Source: Psychroserpens sp. (lineage in GTDB: Bacteria; Bacteroidota; Bacteroidia; Flavobacteriales; Flavobacteriaceae). Taken from it: a stretch of 64,000 nucleotides of DNA. Positions 18,152 through 27,793 of this stretch are shown here, piece by piece. Position numbers and translations under genes: made by a program. The notes below the pieces were generated by a model. The model worked only from the letters and a program-made list of their open reading frames with translations, made no database searches and was not told where the DNA came from. The stretch spans positions 744,001 through 808,000 of the forward strand of contig JAEPNY010000001.1 of the NCBI GenBank assembly GCA_017643165.1, read 5' to 3'. Each line of letters starts with the position of its first letter. Position 1 is the first letter of the stretch.

Positions 18152-18781
18152 ATGGAAGTCATATTGCGTTATTTTCCAGAGCTCACTCATGAACAAATGC
18201 AGCAATTTAAGCAGCTAGAGGAACTTTACCGTGAATGGAATGCTAAAATTAATGTCGTATCTAGAAAAGATATTGATGAACTATATATTCGTCATGTCTT
18301 ACATTCATTGGGAATAGCTAAGGTAATGCGATTTCAACCAGGCGCACGCGTTTTAGATGTAGGAACTGGAGGAGGATTTCCTGGAATTCCATTGGCGATT
18401 CTGCATCCAGAAACGCATTTTTATTTGGTAGATAGTATAGCAAAGAAATTAAAAGTTGTACAAGGTGTCGCAGATGCCATCGGTTTACAAAACATTAAAG
18501 TTTCACATAGTAGAGTAGAAGCGATTGACGAACGGTTTGATTTTATCGTAAGCAGAGCTGTAACAACCATGCCGAAATTTGTAAAATGGATCAAAGGAAA
18601 GATTGAAAAAGATCAAAATCACGATTTAAAAAATGGGATTCTTTATCTCAAAGGTGGTGATCTGACCGAAGAACTTAAAGTCTATCAAACAGCTCAAATC
18701 TACGAACTGAGTGATTTTTTCATCGAAGATTTTTTTGAAACCAAAAAGGTAGTGCATTTGCCTCTAAAATATAAAGGATAA
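18152..18781 (+). CDS. rsmG: 16S rRNA m7G527 methyltransferase RsmG (GidB)
   Basis: RsmG methylates N7 of G527 in 16S rRNA. The 209-residue protein has the family N-terminus (MEVILRYFPELTHEQ), LYREWNAKINVVSRKD, the SAM loop RVLDVGTGGGFPGIPLAI, DSIAKKLKVV and the DFIVSRAVTTMPKFV motif. I chose the ATG at 18152: the 17 extra codons from 18101 are not conserved and overlap the promoter. Confidence 0.96.
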   Translation: MEVILRYFPELTHEQMQQFKQLEELYREWNAKINVVSRKDIDELYIRHVLHSLGIAKVMRFQPGARVLDVGTGGGFPGIPLAILHPETHFYLVDSIAKKLKVVQGVADAIGLQNIKVSHSRVEAIDERFDFIVSRAVTTMPKFVKWIKGKIEKDQNHDLKNGILYLKGGDLTEELKVYQTAQIYELSDFFIEDFFETKKVVHLPLKYKG

Positions 18782-18808
18782 AAAAAGCACCACCTCTTGA
18801 TGGTGCTT
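18780..18808 (-). terminator. Terminator of the tlpA-DUF6029 unit
   Basis: Stem AAGCACCA / TGGTGCTT with an 8-nt loop. The minus-strand T run overlaps the end of the convergent rsmG gene. Confidence 0.85.
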
Positions 18809-18829
18809 CGAATACGTCTTTTTTCTGTT

Positions 18830-20491
18830 TTAAAATGATGTAGAAACACTTAGTGAAAAACCAGTGTTTTCTGGTACGAATCTGCAGATTCCACCAATAC
18901 AAACTAAACCGCCACGCTGTCTACCGTAACTGGCCATAATTCGAGTGGCACCTTTTGTAAAACTTCCGCCAAATGTGTAATAGTGTACTTGTCGGTTTTC
19001 ATCAGGATTGCCATAGTTCCAAATATCTGTAGCGAATAAACTTATATTACTATTGAAATTATATTCTAATGTTCCACCTGCCCAATCTCCCGCGCGTTCA
19101 GGTAATTCGTCATTAGAAAATAAATGCGATAATTCAGCGCGTATGGATTTTCCACCGTCAAACTTTCGAGTAACCTCTCCTACAATTGCTGTTGCATTAA
19201 CTTCTCCATTACGATCTTCGATAAATCGGGCATTATAGAATGTTTGGACTACGGAGAAAATTGAAGACCATTTTGGTGTCCATTTTTTTCTTACGTCCAA
19301 ACTGAATTCTTCAAAATACTTTTCACCAAAGCCGAAGAAATCAGTATCCTCATAGGTGCGTTCTGTAATGTTAAAATCACCTTTTAATCCCGACCAGGAT
19401 GCGAAGTTAAATGCTAGCTTTGTGCCGTATTTACCGCCCAGTTTGGTTCCTTTTTTAATGTTGTAAAATATGTCGATCTGCCCTCCAATTTCTCCAGATT
19501 CGAATAGAGGATTAAATGTGAGTCTTGGTTGTGCCTGATATACATAAATGTTTGTTAAGCCATAATCATGCTGCTTTGTAAGCCCAGGAATGAAGTTGAT
19601 AAAGTTTTGATTAAAAACATTAGCCGATTCGTCTCTTTCGGAAAAATTAGCCATATTTTCCATTCTTCTGAAAGTTGCATCTATTCCTAAACCTGATTTG
19701 GCGAATCCAAAATTAAAAAGTACCGCTCCACCATCGAAATATCGATCTTCGATAATATTCCCAAGTTCAGAGTATACGTCTTCGCCCTTAATCACATATT
19801 CAAGGGACGAGTAAATACTTCCTTCCGTGAGATCTAATCGCATCGAGTATACATTTGTCAATGATTCAAAATTTGGATTGTCAATATCGAGATCTTCATC
19901 ACGACCTACATAACTAAATCCAAGATCTAAACCGGTTGATTCAAACTTAAATAATGAAGAAAGTCCTACTTCAGCGTTGAATCCAAATATAGTACCATCT
20001 GAAACTTCAAAACCATCACGCATACGACCCACAAGTGCAGAGAATTCTAAGTCTTTGGTGGGACGATACTTTACATTAGCACCTCTTATGGCATTGTTCA
20101 CACCAATTTGACGATCTTCCCAAGTTCTTAATGCCAAACCACTACCGTATTGTTCATAAATGTGTCCAAGTGTAACTTCCAATTTTGAACTACGATAGCC
20201 TAAAGCAAAGGTTCCTACATCAGTTCCTTGATACTTTGGGTAGAAATTTAAAATTGCATTGGGTTCGTATGATTCAACTTGAACATGAGCAAACCAATTT
20301 TTGTAATCATAGTTTAATCGAAGATAATTATTTGATCTAAAAGGATCTTCTTCTTCGAAATCACCAGTTTTTGGGTCATCAATGTAATATTGAGCCAAGG
20401 ATTCAAATCCTCCACTTAATTTTCCGAGATCTTGAGATTGTGAAATAAAAGGGATTGTTAGCAACAAGGCTAATAAGCTGTAGCGATTCAT
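18830..20491 (-). CDS. DUF6029-like outer-membrane barrel protein
   Basis: A 553-residue exported protein with a signal peptide (cleavage near SQSQ-DLG). It has a long series of alternating amphipathic strands rich in aromatic residues, ending in FSLSVSTSF with the terminal Phe expected for an outer-membrane barrel. The N-terminal GGFESLAQYY and the GHIYEQYGSGLALRTWED segment match what I remember of the Bacteroidota DUF6029 family. The substrate is unknown. It lies 25 bases after a TlpA-type thiol oxidoreductase gene and shares its promoter, so its folding or function may depend on that redox protein. Confidence 0.8.
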   Translation of the reverse strand: MNRYSLLALLLTIPFISQSQDLGKLSGGFESLAQYYIDDPKTGDFEEEDPFRSNNYLRLNYDYKNWFAHVQVESYEPNAILNFYPKYQGTDVGTFALGYRSSKLEVTLGHIYEQYGSGLALRTWEDRQIGVNNAIRGANVKYRPTKDLEFSALVGRMRDGFEVSDGTIFGFNAEVGLSSLFKFESTGLDLGFSYVGRDEDLDIDNPNFESLTNVYSMRLDLTEGSIYSSLEYVIKGEDVYSELGNIIEDRYFDGGAVLFNFGFAKSGLGIDATFRRMENMANFSERDESANVFNQNFINFIPGLTKQHDYGLTNIYVYQAQPRLTFNPLFESGEIGGQIDIFYNIKKGTKLGGKYGTKLAFNFASWSGLKGDFNITERTYEDTDFFGFGEKYFEEFSLDVRKKWTPKWSSIFSVVQTFYNARFIEDRNGEVNATAIVGEVTRKFDGGKSIRAELSHLFSNDELPERAGDWAGGTLEYNFNSNISLFATDIWNYGNPDENRQVHYYTFGGSFTKGATRIMASYGRQRGGLVCIGGICRFVPENTGFSLSVSTSF

Positions 20492-20516
20492 TTAGTTAGG
20501 TTGTTAGTTGGTGGAT

Positions 20517-21002
20517 TTATTTTGAGAACTCTTTAATCTTTTCGTAAAGCTCATCTTCACTTCCGGGTGTATATCCCGAATGTCTGAATAGAATTTTATT
20601 GTTTTTGACCAGTAATGTCACTGGAATTGTTGGTGCATTTAACTGACGTTTTAAATCGCTGTTGGTATCTAATAAGATGTCGAATTCCCAACCTTTTCCG
20701 CTTACAAGAGGACGAACACGTTTTACGGTTCTCGCATCGTCTACCGATATAGCATATAATTTAACATTCGTTTCATCTACCCAATCATCATAAACTTCAC
20801 TAATGGCATCTAATTCATTTTTGCAAGGCACACACCAAGTAGCCCATAAAGACACAACAACGAGTTGATCATTTTCTGAAATACTTGAAAGTTCAATATT
20901 GTCGCCATCTAAAGTTTCGACTTGCATTTTTGGCAATACGTCTTGAGCGATTAATATACTCGTCATAAATAATGTTAAGCTAAGGGAATAAAGAGTTTTC
21001 AT
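20517..21002 (-). CDS. TlpA-like periplasmic thiol-disulfide oxidoreductase
   Basis: A 161-residue exported thioredoxin-fold protein. A signal peptide (cleavage near LIAQ-DVL) is followed by a TlpA/AhpC-type domain with the redox motif WATWCVPCKNEL near 56 and the cis-Pro segment APTIPVTLLV. It would reduce or oxidise disulfides in exported proteins. It is the first gene of a unit with a DUF6029-like barrel gene. Confidence 0.92.
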   Translation of the reverse strand: MKTLYSLSLTLFMTSILIAQDVLPKMQVETLDGDNIELSSISENDQLVVVSLWATWCVPCKNELDAISEVYDDWVDETNVKLYAISVDDARTVKRVRPLVSGKGWEFDILLDTNSDLKRQLNAPTIPVTLLVKNNKILFRHSGYTPGSEDELYEKIKEFSK

Positions 21003-21027
21003 GTAAATTGAATTAGGTTGTTTTGCG

Positions 21028-21035
21028 CAAAGTTA
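21028..21035 (-). promoter_or_regulatory. Bacteroidota -7 promoter element for tlpA-DUF6029
   Basis: Minus strand TAACTTTG, a TAnnTTTG match, 25 bases before the ATG at 21002. Confidence 0.5.
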
Positions 21036-21166
21036 ATTTTTTTTGAAAAATACAAACCATTGTGGTAAAATATTTACAAATTACATGCCAATTCGTTAAG
21101 AATTAATGAAATATATTTTTATATTCGCATTTCTTAAAATTTTTAACATATTAACAGATACGAACT

Positions 21167-22471
21167 ATGAAATTCAAAAGCCTAACTAAGATTTTTCTAT
21201 TTGTCATGGTCTCTGCTTTATTTTCTTGTAGCTCTTCAGAGGACAATGGAAATGGTGGAGGAACGCCAGATGGACCTACTTCAATATCAGTAAGTGCAAG
21301 TGCATTATTTGTCGATTTTGGTACAGATGTAGACTTTACAGTTACTACTAATGAAGGAACGAATGTAACATCAACATCAACAATTATGGTTGATGGAACA
21401 GCGATCACTGGTAACTCTTACAATGCTCCTTCAACTGGAGAATATACTGTAACTGCAACTTTTGAGGACTTAACGAGTTCATCAATAACTGTAAACGTAT
21501 TACCGATTATAGTTGACATCGATGTGCAAACCGCACAAACGTCGTATAATCTTGGTGAGCGTATAGATTTCAGAGTAATGGCGGTAGATAATGATGGTAA
21601 TGAAATTGATGTAACTAATGCATCGGAAGTTGTGATTTCTGGAAGTGAATCGTATAACACTGGAAACATCGTAATTCCAGGTGTAATTGGAGATGTTGAA
21701 GCGTATGCAACATTTGATACATTTACATCTGACCCAAAGACAGTTAATGTTGCTGACAATGGTAACACGCCTGGTTCATTCACGAAGAAAGCCTTAATTG
21801 AAGATTTTACTGGTACTTGGTGCGGATGGTGCCCTAGAGTATCTCAAGGTATAGAATTATGCCTAGATGCATCAGATAATGTAGTGCCAATTGGTGTGCA
21901 TATTGGAGACTTTATGGAGAACTCATACGGTAACCAAATTGCGAATAGTTTCGGAGTAAATAGTTTTCCAACAGCATATATCAATAGATCAGCTGAATGG
22001 GCATATCCAGAAAATTCAAATGTAAATCAAGTAACTAGTCAAGCGACAGGAACTACGCAAAATGGTATTGCAATTAATTCTGCAATAAAAGGTAGAGATC
22101 TTTCATTTATAGTAAGTGCTGGCTTCGGACAAAATGTTAATGGTGCGAGAGTAGTGGTTTTCTTATTAGAAAACGGAATATCAGCTAACCAAGCAAATTA
22201 CACTAATTTTTATGGTGGTGCAGATCCAATTCCTAATTTCATTCATGATCATGTATTACGTTATTCATTTACAAGCGTAATGGGTGATGCTGTTCCTGCT
22301 GGACAAGCATCTGCTGGTAACTCGTACAGATTAAAATACGATTATGAATTACCAACAAACGTAATTGGAGATCCTACACAGGTAGAGATCGTTGCAATGA
22401 TTCTTGATTCTAACGGAGATCTAATCAATGTTAACGTTACAAAAGCGGGTGAATGGACTGATTTTAATTAA
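21167..22471 (+). CDS. Omp28-like lipoprotein with thioredoxin-type CxxC domain
   Basis: A 434-residue exported lipoprotein. The signal peptide ends in a lipobox (LFSC, Cys near 21) and a Ser/Gly/Asn linker. Two beta-sandwich, Ig-like segments follow (about 38-115 and 118-200, each with an FDFG/DIDV-type start). The C-terminal half (about 205-434) is an Omp28-family domain with a thioredoxin-like motif, FTGTWCGWCPR near 217. Omp28 was first described in Porphyromonas gingivalis as an outer-membrane adhesin-like protein; the CxxC suggests thiol chemistry. It is divergent from the tlpA unit, with 164 bases between them. Confidence 0.85.
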   Translation: MKFKSLTKIFLFVMVSALFSCSSSEDNGNGGGTPDGPTSISVSASALFVDFGTDVDFTVTTNEGTNVTSTSTIMVDGTAITGNSYNAPSTGEYTVTATFEDLTSSSITVNVLPIIVDIDVQTAQTSYNLGERIDFRVMAVDNDGNEIDVTNASEVVISGSESYNTGNIVIPGVIGDVEAYATFDTFTSDPKTVNVADNGNTPGSFTKKALIEDFTGTWCGWCPRVSQGIELCLDASDNVVPIGVHIGDFMENSYGNQIANSFGVNSFPTAYINRSAEWAYPENSNVNQVTSQATGTTQNGIAINSAIKGRDLSFIVSAGFGQNVNGARVVVFLLENGISANQANYTNFYGGADPIPNFIHDHVLRYSFTSVMGDAVPAGQASAGNSYRLKYDYELPTNVIGDPTQVEIVAMILDSNGDLINVNVTKAGEWTDFN

Positions 22472-22487
22472 TCGTCTTATCATATAT

Positions 22488-22521
22488 AAAAAAAGGCTGG
22501 ATGTGAATCCAGCCTTTTTTT
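22488..22521. terminator. Bidirectional terminator
   Basis: A 15-bp stem including flanking A/T (AGGCTGGAT / ATCCAGCCT core) with a GTGA loop and T runs in both directions. It lies between the Omp28-like gene and the convergent lipase-like gene. Confidence 0.93.
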
Positions 22522-22540
22522 ATGCTCTGTACCGTTTGAG

Positions 22541-24880
22541 CTACCTCACTATTATTTTAGTTCGATACGTATAATTATCCTTAGTTTCGATATTTAAAAT
22601 GTATAATCCCGTTTCTAGATTCAGAGGTATATCCGTTATTCTATCTAAAGTAAGTTCTGATGACAAAACACTCTTACCAGTGATATCGAACATATTGATT
22701 GTAACTTCATTTAAAACTTCCGAACTTAATATCGTCAATACGTCTTGTATTGGATTACTTTGAATCTTAATTGAAACTAAGTCTTCGAATGCTTCATTAG
22801 ATAATGTCTCTGGCATAATTTCACTTAATGCGAACATCACATTAGCATCTGTAAGAAGTACATGGTCTTCATTCGTATCTGGCATATACCAATTAACGAA
22901 AGGTGTTGAGTTAACCGTGTCTCCCGCACTATCACCTGGAGGAGATCCTGATCCTATTTGAATATCGTGGAACCAGTTGATACCATTACCATCGTCATCT
23001 AATGCCATGGCACTTACTGACGGAATGAAATCAAAAAATTGATTGTCTAAATTTAATACGAATTCAGCTATTAAAGGATCACCACCTTCATCAAAATCGC
23101 CTAAATCAAACAAGCCTCCTGGAGCACTATCTACTCCACTAGTTACTGAAGGTTGTTGTGCGTCTGCACTATATGAAAATGCAGTTACCCAAAAGCCAAA
23201 GAAAACTTGGCCCTCAAAACTAACCACTGTATTTGTCGCATTGGCAGCTGGTGTAAAATTTGCACTAATAATTGCTTGGGTTGGGAAGCCAGCTTGTATT
23301 CCGGTGTCAAATGTATGGTTGATAATACTTGCGCCTGTAGAACCAGTTGTCGCTCCAATACCACTACCATTTATAACTGAAACATTTCTCGTGTTTTGAG
23401 GGAATCCCATGGCATCCAATTCTCCCTGTAAGGCATCTCTAAAGTTTGGTGCGCCATCAGGCTGCAATTTAGTAGGATCTTGTAAAAATGTAGAACCAGC
23501 ATCCAAATGAGAAGAGTAGTGATCAACTAACATCTGTCTAGCGGCTGCACTATTTAAGAGGCCGTTTACCACTGGCTCTATAGCTGTAATTCCAGGATCA
23601 CCATTAAGCATATAATTGAATAAATACTGAATTCCAATTGGAACATTTGCGCCTTTGTGAGGTGAGTCAAAACTTAAGTAGAGTCGTGTATCATGATCTA
23701 ATGCATTTTGTTCCATATAGCGTAATGCATATCTCGATATTAATCCACCCATACTTGGACCTATTATAACGTTTTGTTCATTACCAGTTTTCATTCCATT
23801 AATGGTTTGAATCAATTCTGTAAGTATAAACGCATTTCTTTGAATAAAGTCGGCACCTCCATCTATTACCGTTGTGCCATCAGAAGAACTTGTGTAGGTT
23901 GGAAAATTTAAAACGACTAAGTCAAAGCCTTCATCTCGAACTAAGTCGGCTAAATTCTCGACTGGATTACCAAAATCAAGTAAGCTATACATTAATGGAA
24001 TATTTCGTCCATCACCAGGATCAAAACCATCTACAAAAATGATAGGTTTATCTAGAACGCCATCTACATTATCAAAGAAGATTTTATACTCTCCAGTTCC
24101 AATATGTGCCATTCCTTCTCCAAATCCTTGATATGGAATAGTTGCATTGATTGCCGTTATTGGGCCTTCATCTCCAGGAGCTCTTAAATTAATGTCATCA
24201 TTTGAGAAGCCAATATTGATGTAAGCACTATTATGTTTTATACTTCCATCGTGAAATACAATCTGAAAATCAATTTTCTTTTCGCCTTCAGAAGCGAATT
24301 GAACTTCAATTTCTTGATCTACTTCAAGTGTTTGATATCCTAATCCATTATTGAAATTAGCCTTAATAGACATGATCTCTTGATCTGTTGAATTGGTTAT
24401 GAGATTAGAATTGAGTTTGAAAGTTGCATTTAATCCACGCCATTTTGTTGTTAATGGCGAGACGATACTTCGTTCCACTATTTTAAATACAGATTCATTT
24501 GTAGGTGTCAATTGAATAATATCATTATTACTATTTGCACCTAAAATGCCATCTTCGAATACATTAGGTTTTAAAATATCAAATTGTGTATGTAGAACAC
24601 CAATTGGGATGTAATGCTCTTTAAATCCCTCAGTTTTAGCATTCAATTGCCTATCGAGATTTCCAAAATGATTTTCATAGTCTGCCTTAGCCAATTCAGA
24701 ATACGCCTGAATAAAATAGGTGGCATTTACCTTTTCTGGTGCATTATTCAAGTTTGCCACTTTATAGACGCGATCATACAATATAGAGGTGTTCATTGAA
24801 CTTTTATCTAATTGCGAGAACTTGTCTTGAGCAAATAATGAAAAGGGGATTAATAAAGTTAGAAAGTATTTTTTTGACAT
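22541..24880 (-). CDS. Type IX-secreted alpha/beta-hydrolase (lipase/esterase-like)
   Basis: A 779-residue exported protein. A signal peptide (MSKKYFLTLLIPFSLFAQ) is followed by an N-terminal beta-rich region (to about 260). An alpha/beta-hydrolase domain begins at IFVDGFDPGDGRN and carries the nucleophile elbow GPSMGGLISRYALRYM near 370, with SFDSPHKGANVP after it, an arrangement seen in lipases and PGAP1-like esterases. The last 75 or so residues (QSNPIQDVLTI...GLYILNIET...KIIVR) form a type A T9SS sorting domain, so it should be secreted or cell-surface attached by the type IX system whose parts are encoded nearby. The substrate is unknown. Confidence 0.88.
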   Translation of the reverse strand: MSKKYFLTLLIPFSLFAQDKFSQLDKSSMNTSILYDRVYKVANLNNAPEKVNATYFIQAYSELAKADYENHFGNLDRQLNAKTEGFKEHYIPIGVLHTQFDILKPNVFEDGILGANSNNDIIQLTPTNESVFKIVERSIVSPLTTKWRGLNATFKLNSNLITNSTDQEIMSIKANFNNGLGYQTLEVDQEIEVQFASEGEKKIDFQIVFHDGSIKHNSAYINIGFSNDDINLRAPGDEGPITAINATIPYQGFGEGMAHIGTGEYKIFFDNVDGVLDKPIIFVDGFDPGDGRNIPLMYSLLDFGNPVENLADLVRDEGFDLVVLNFPTYTSSSDGTTVIDGGADFIQRNAFILTELIQTINGMKTGNEQNVIIGPSMGGLISRYALRYMEQNALDHDTRLYLSFDSPHKGANVPIGIQYLFNYMLNGDPGITAIEPVVNGLLNSAAARQMLVDHYSSHLDAGSTFLQDPTKLQPDGAPNFRDALQGELDAMGFPQNTRNVSVINGSGIGATTGSTGASIINHTFDTGIQAGFPTQAIISANFTPAANATNTVVSFEGQVFFGFWVTAFSYSADAQQPSVTSGVDSAPGGLFDLGDFDEGGDPLIAEFVLNLDNQFFDFIPSVSAMALDDDGNGINWFHDIQIGSGSPPGDSAGDTVNSTPFVNWYMPDTNEDHVLLTDANVMFALSEIMPETLSNEAFEDLVSIKIQSNPIQDVLTILSSEVLNEVTINMFDITGKSVLSSELTLDRITDIPLNLETGLYILNIETKDNYTYRTKIIVR

Positions 24881-24964
24881 GAGTAAAGATTTTAATTGAT
24901 TAAATAGCTCTTTAAAGATACGAAAGATTTGAATTTAGATGGCGAATTTCTTAAAATTTGAACG

Positions 24965-24998
24965 AAAAAAAACCCTTAAATGTAATCTTTAAGGGTTT
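24965..24998 (-). terminator. Terminator of pruA
   Basis: An 11-bp stem (AAACCCTTAAA / TTTAAGGGTTT) with a 7-nt loop, followed on the minus strand by eight T. Confidence 0.9.
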
Positions 24999-25018
24999 AT
25001 TAGTCAAGTGTTTAAGTG

Positions 25019-26644
25019 TTATCCAAGAAACGGATAACGATAATCTGTAGGTGTCACAAATGTTTCTTTAATCATTCGTGGAGATACCCAACGTAATAAG
25101 TTTAAGGCACTTCCAGCCTTATCATTTGTACCTGAAGCTCTTGCACCTCCAAATGGCTGTTGACCAACAACAGCTCCTGTTGGCTTATCATTGATATAGA
25201 AATTTCCAGCACTATTTTCCAGCGCTTTAGTCGCTTCATTAATCGCGTAACGATCAGAAGCAATTACAGCACCAGTTAAGGCATATTCACTCGTTTCATC
25301 CACAAGTTTTAAAGTTTCAGAATAGTCATTTTCGTCATAAACATAAATCGTAATTACAGGTCCGAATAATTCTGTACACATCGTTGTATATTTCGGATTT
25401 TTAGTCACGATAACCGTTGGCTCAATAAAGTAGCCTTTCGACTTGTCATAATTTCCACCTACAAGGATTTCTGCATCTGCATCAGTTTTAGCTTGGTCGA
25501 TGTATTTAGCAAGTTTATCAAATGAACCTTCGTGAATCACAGCTGTAATGAAGTTGCTCATATCTTCAGGTGATCCCATCTTAAATGATTGAACGTCTTT
25601 TATTACACGTTCTTTAACGGTATCCCATAAATTCGATGGGATGTAAGCTCTAGATGCAGCACTACATTTTTGACCTTGGAATTCGAAAGCACCTCTTGAT
25701 ATGGCAGTAGCGACTTGAATAGGATTAGCCGATTTATGTGCTATAATGAAATCTTTTCCACCAGTTTCTCCAACGATTCTAGGATAGGTTTTATAGTTGT
25801 GGATATTGTTTCCAATTTTTTTCCAAAGCTCTTTAAAAATAAATGTTGATCCTGTAAAGTGAAGTCCTGAGAAATCTGGGCTAGCCATAACCGTGTCTGT
25901 GATCATAACTGGATCACCAAATACAACATTTATGACTCCTGGAGGTACACCAGCTTCTTCAAATACATCCATAATGACTTTAGCAGAGTATATTTGACTA
26001 TCGCTAGGTTTCCAAACTACAACATTACCCATCATTGCCATACATGCTGGGAGATTACCAGATATAGCTGTGAAGTTAAATGGTGTCACCGCATATGTAA
26101 ATCCTTCAAGTGGTCTATACTCTAATCTATTCCACGCATCACTTGTGCTTTCTGGTTGCTCGTGATAAATATCAGTCATGTATTGCACATTGAATCTCAA
26201 GAAATCAATAAACTCACAAGCGGCATCAATTTCTGCTTGATGAATCGTTTTGGATTGCGCAATCATTGTTGCGGCGTTGATTTTAGCACGATAAGGTCCA
26301 GCAATTAATTCTGCTGCCTTTAAAAATATACCTGCACGTTGTTCCCATGGAAGTTGTGACCAAGTTTTACGAGCTTCAAGAGCAGTAGCAATCGCGTCAT
26401 CAATATGTGATTTTTCTGCTAAATGATACGTCCCAACAATATGCTGGTGGTCATGTGGAGCAGACATGCTTTTTGTGTTACCTGTCGTCACGTTTTTACC
26501 GTTAATGTATAGAGGAACGTCAACTTTGGTGTTCCACATGTCTTTATAGGCAGCCAATACAGCTTCTCGTTCTGGAGAACCCGGCGCATACGATTTTACA
26601 GGTTCGTTAACCGCTATTGGTACATTGAAAAATCCTTTTCCCAT
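25019..26644 (-). CDS. pruA: L-glutamate gamma-semialdehyde (1-pyrroline-5-carboxylate) dehydrogenase
   Basis: This enzyme oxidises glutamate semialdehyde to glutamate in proline and arginine breakdown. The 541-residue protein matches the monofunctional P5CDH length. It has the aldehyde-dehydrogenase motifs VTPFNFTAISGNLP, GETGGKDF with the catalytic Glu region, the catalytic Cys in FEFQGQKCSAASR (near 316), and the C-terminal QQPFGGARASGTNDKAG. No proline dehydrogenase domain is fused, and none is encoded in the window. It is a single-gene unit. Confidence 0.96.
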   Translation of the reverse strand: MGKGFFNVPIAVNEPVKSYAPGSPEREAVLAAYKDMWNTKVDVPLYINGKNVTTGNTKSMSAPHDHQHIVGTYHLAEKSHIDDAIATALEARKTWSQLPWEQRAGIFLKAAELIAGPYRAKINAATMIAQSKTIHQAEIDAACEFIDFLRFNVQYMTDIYHEQPESTSDAWNRLEYRPLEGFTYAVTPFNFTAISGNLPACMAMMGNVVVWKPSDSQIYSAKVIMDVFEEAGVPPGVINVVFGDPVMITDTVMASPDFSGLHFTGSTFIFKELWKKIGNNIHNYKTYPRIVGETGGKDFIIAHKSANPIQVATAISRGAFEFQGQKCSAASRAYIPSNLWDTVKERVIKDVQSFKMGSPEDMSNFITAVIHEGSFDKLAKYIDQAKTDADAEILVGGNYDKSKGYFIEPTVIVTKNPKYTTMCTELFGPVITIYVYDENDYSETLKLVDETSEYALTGAVIASDRYAINEATKALENSAGNFYINDKPTGAVVGQQPFGGARASGTNDKAGSALNLLRWVSPRMIKETFVTPTDYRYPFLG

Positions 26645-26685
26645 GGTTATTTTAGTTTTAAGAATTGCGTTTTATTTTCGATGTG

Positions 26686-26693
26686 CAAAGTTA
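26686..26693 (-). promoter_or_regulatory. Bacteroidota -7 promoter element for pruA
   Basis: Minus strand TAACTTTG, a TAnnTTTG match, 41 bases before the pruA ATG. Confidence 0.5.
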
Positions 26694-26787
26694 TAATTTT
26701 TTAACGACTAAATTGATAGTTACAAACGAAAGCATTTTCAATCAAAACCCAACAAAATTTTGTAGTTTGGTATTTCAAATTTTTTAG

Positions 26788-27786
26788 ATGAACGACGGAA
26801 TTATTCTCACTTTAGCTTATCCAGAGACTATCGTATCACATGCCGAAGAATGGTACTCTCCATTATTAAAATACATTTCTATAGGTAATAAGAAGCACGT
26901 TCGTGCTGGACATGCAGCCCTTGTTTTGATCGATAAAAAAACCGGAGTATTAGAATATCACGATTTTGGAAGGTACATCACATCTTCACCAAATGGACGC
27001 GTTCGAGGTAGAGAAACTGATTTTGAATTGAACTTCCCATTGATAGCTGAATTTGAAAATGATAAAATAAAAAATCTTGACAGTATCCTGAAATTTTTGG
27101 CTACACACCCTAAATTAACGCATGGTGATGGACAACTTTATTCATCTGTATGTGATGCCATAGATTACAGTAAAGCCAGACAGCATATTACGATGATGCA
27201 ACAATTGGGATTTATTAGATATGCTGCTTTTATTTCAGATGCTTGCAACTGTGCGAGATTTGTGACCGATAGTTTGATTGCTAGTGTTACTGATGCAGAT
27301 ATTAAATCGAAACTCATCAAATCAAAGCGATTCACACCAAGTACTATTGGAAATGTAGTTTTAGCTGATACTGAAAATGATGTCTATGTCGTAACTGAAC
27401 TTGGTGAGATCACCGAATTTAAATCAACGGTTAGTAAAGAGAATAGACGTCTGTTTTTAGATACCTTAGTCGACTATGCACCGAGTTTAACAGGAACAAT
27501 TGAGCCAAAAGACAATCATGAAAAACAGGAACATGCGCAATGGTTGGGAGGAATTGCAGCTGGAGCTTGGTTTGAATTGCATCCAATTGGAAGCAAGAGC
27601 GAAATTCGTTTCCGACGCATTTCATCTTACGGAAATATAGACTGTGATGCGATTTATAAAATTCTGAATACCAATTTTAATCAGCATGACCAATACGCAT
27701 TCGTTCATTATTCGAATTGTAACTTTTTCCACATAGAACAAGCTTCCGAAACCTATCGTTTCGAATTTATTGAGCACTATACTTAA
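26788..27786 (+). CDS. Conserved flavobacterial protein, DUF6695-like
   Basis: A 332-residue soluble protein without a signal peptide. The N-terminal 200 residues contain RAGHAALVLIDKKTGVLEYHDFGRY, THGDGQLYSSVC and CNCARFVTD segments. His, Asp and Cys residues in this order resemble a cysteine-peptidase or amidase (NlpC/permuted papain) arrangement, which is inference only. I associate the sequence with the Bacteroidota family DUF6695 from memory. It lies 7 bases from the convergent apaG gene. A 12-bp palindrome lies 25 bases upstream. Function unknown. Confidence 0.75.
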   Translation: MNDGIILTLAYPETIVSHAEEWYSPLLKYISIGNKKHVRAGHAALVLIDKKTGVLEYHDFGRYITSSPNGRVRGRETDFELNFPLIAEFENDKIKNLDSILKFLATHPKLTHGDGQLYSSVCDAIDYSKARQHITMMQQLGFIRYAAFISDACNCARFVTDSLIASVTDADIKSKLIKSKRFTPSTIGNVVLADTENDVYVVTELGEITEFKSTVSKENRRLFLDTLVDYAPSLTGTIEPKDNHEKQEHAQWLGGIAAGAWFELHPIGSKSEIRFRRISSYGNIDCDAIYKILNTNFNQHDQYAFVHYSNCNFFHIEQASETYRFEFIEHYT

Positions 27787-27793
27787 AAGATGA

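Noticed and set aside
26788-27786. Calling the DUF6695-like protein a cysteine peptidase
   Set aside because: Cys and His residues are suggestive but no catalytic motif could be aligned by eye.
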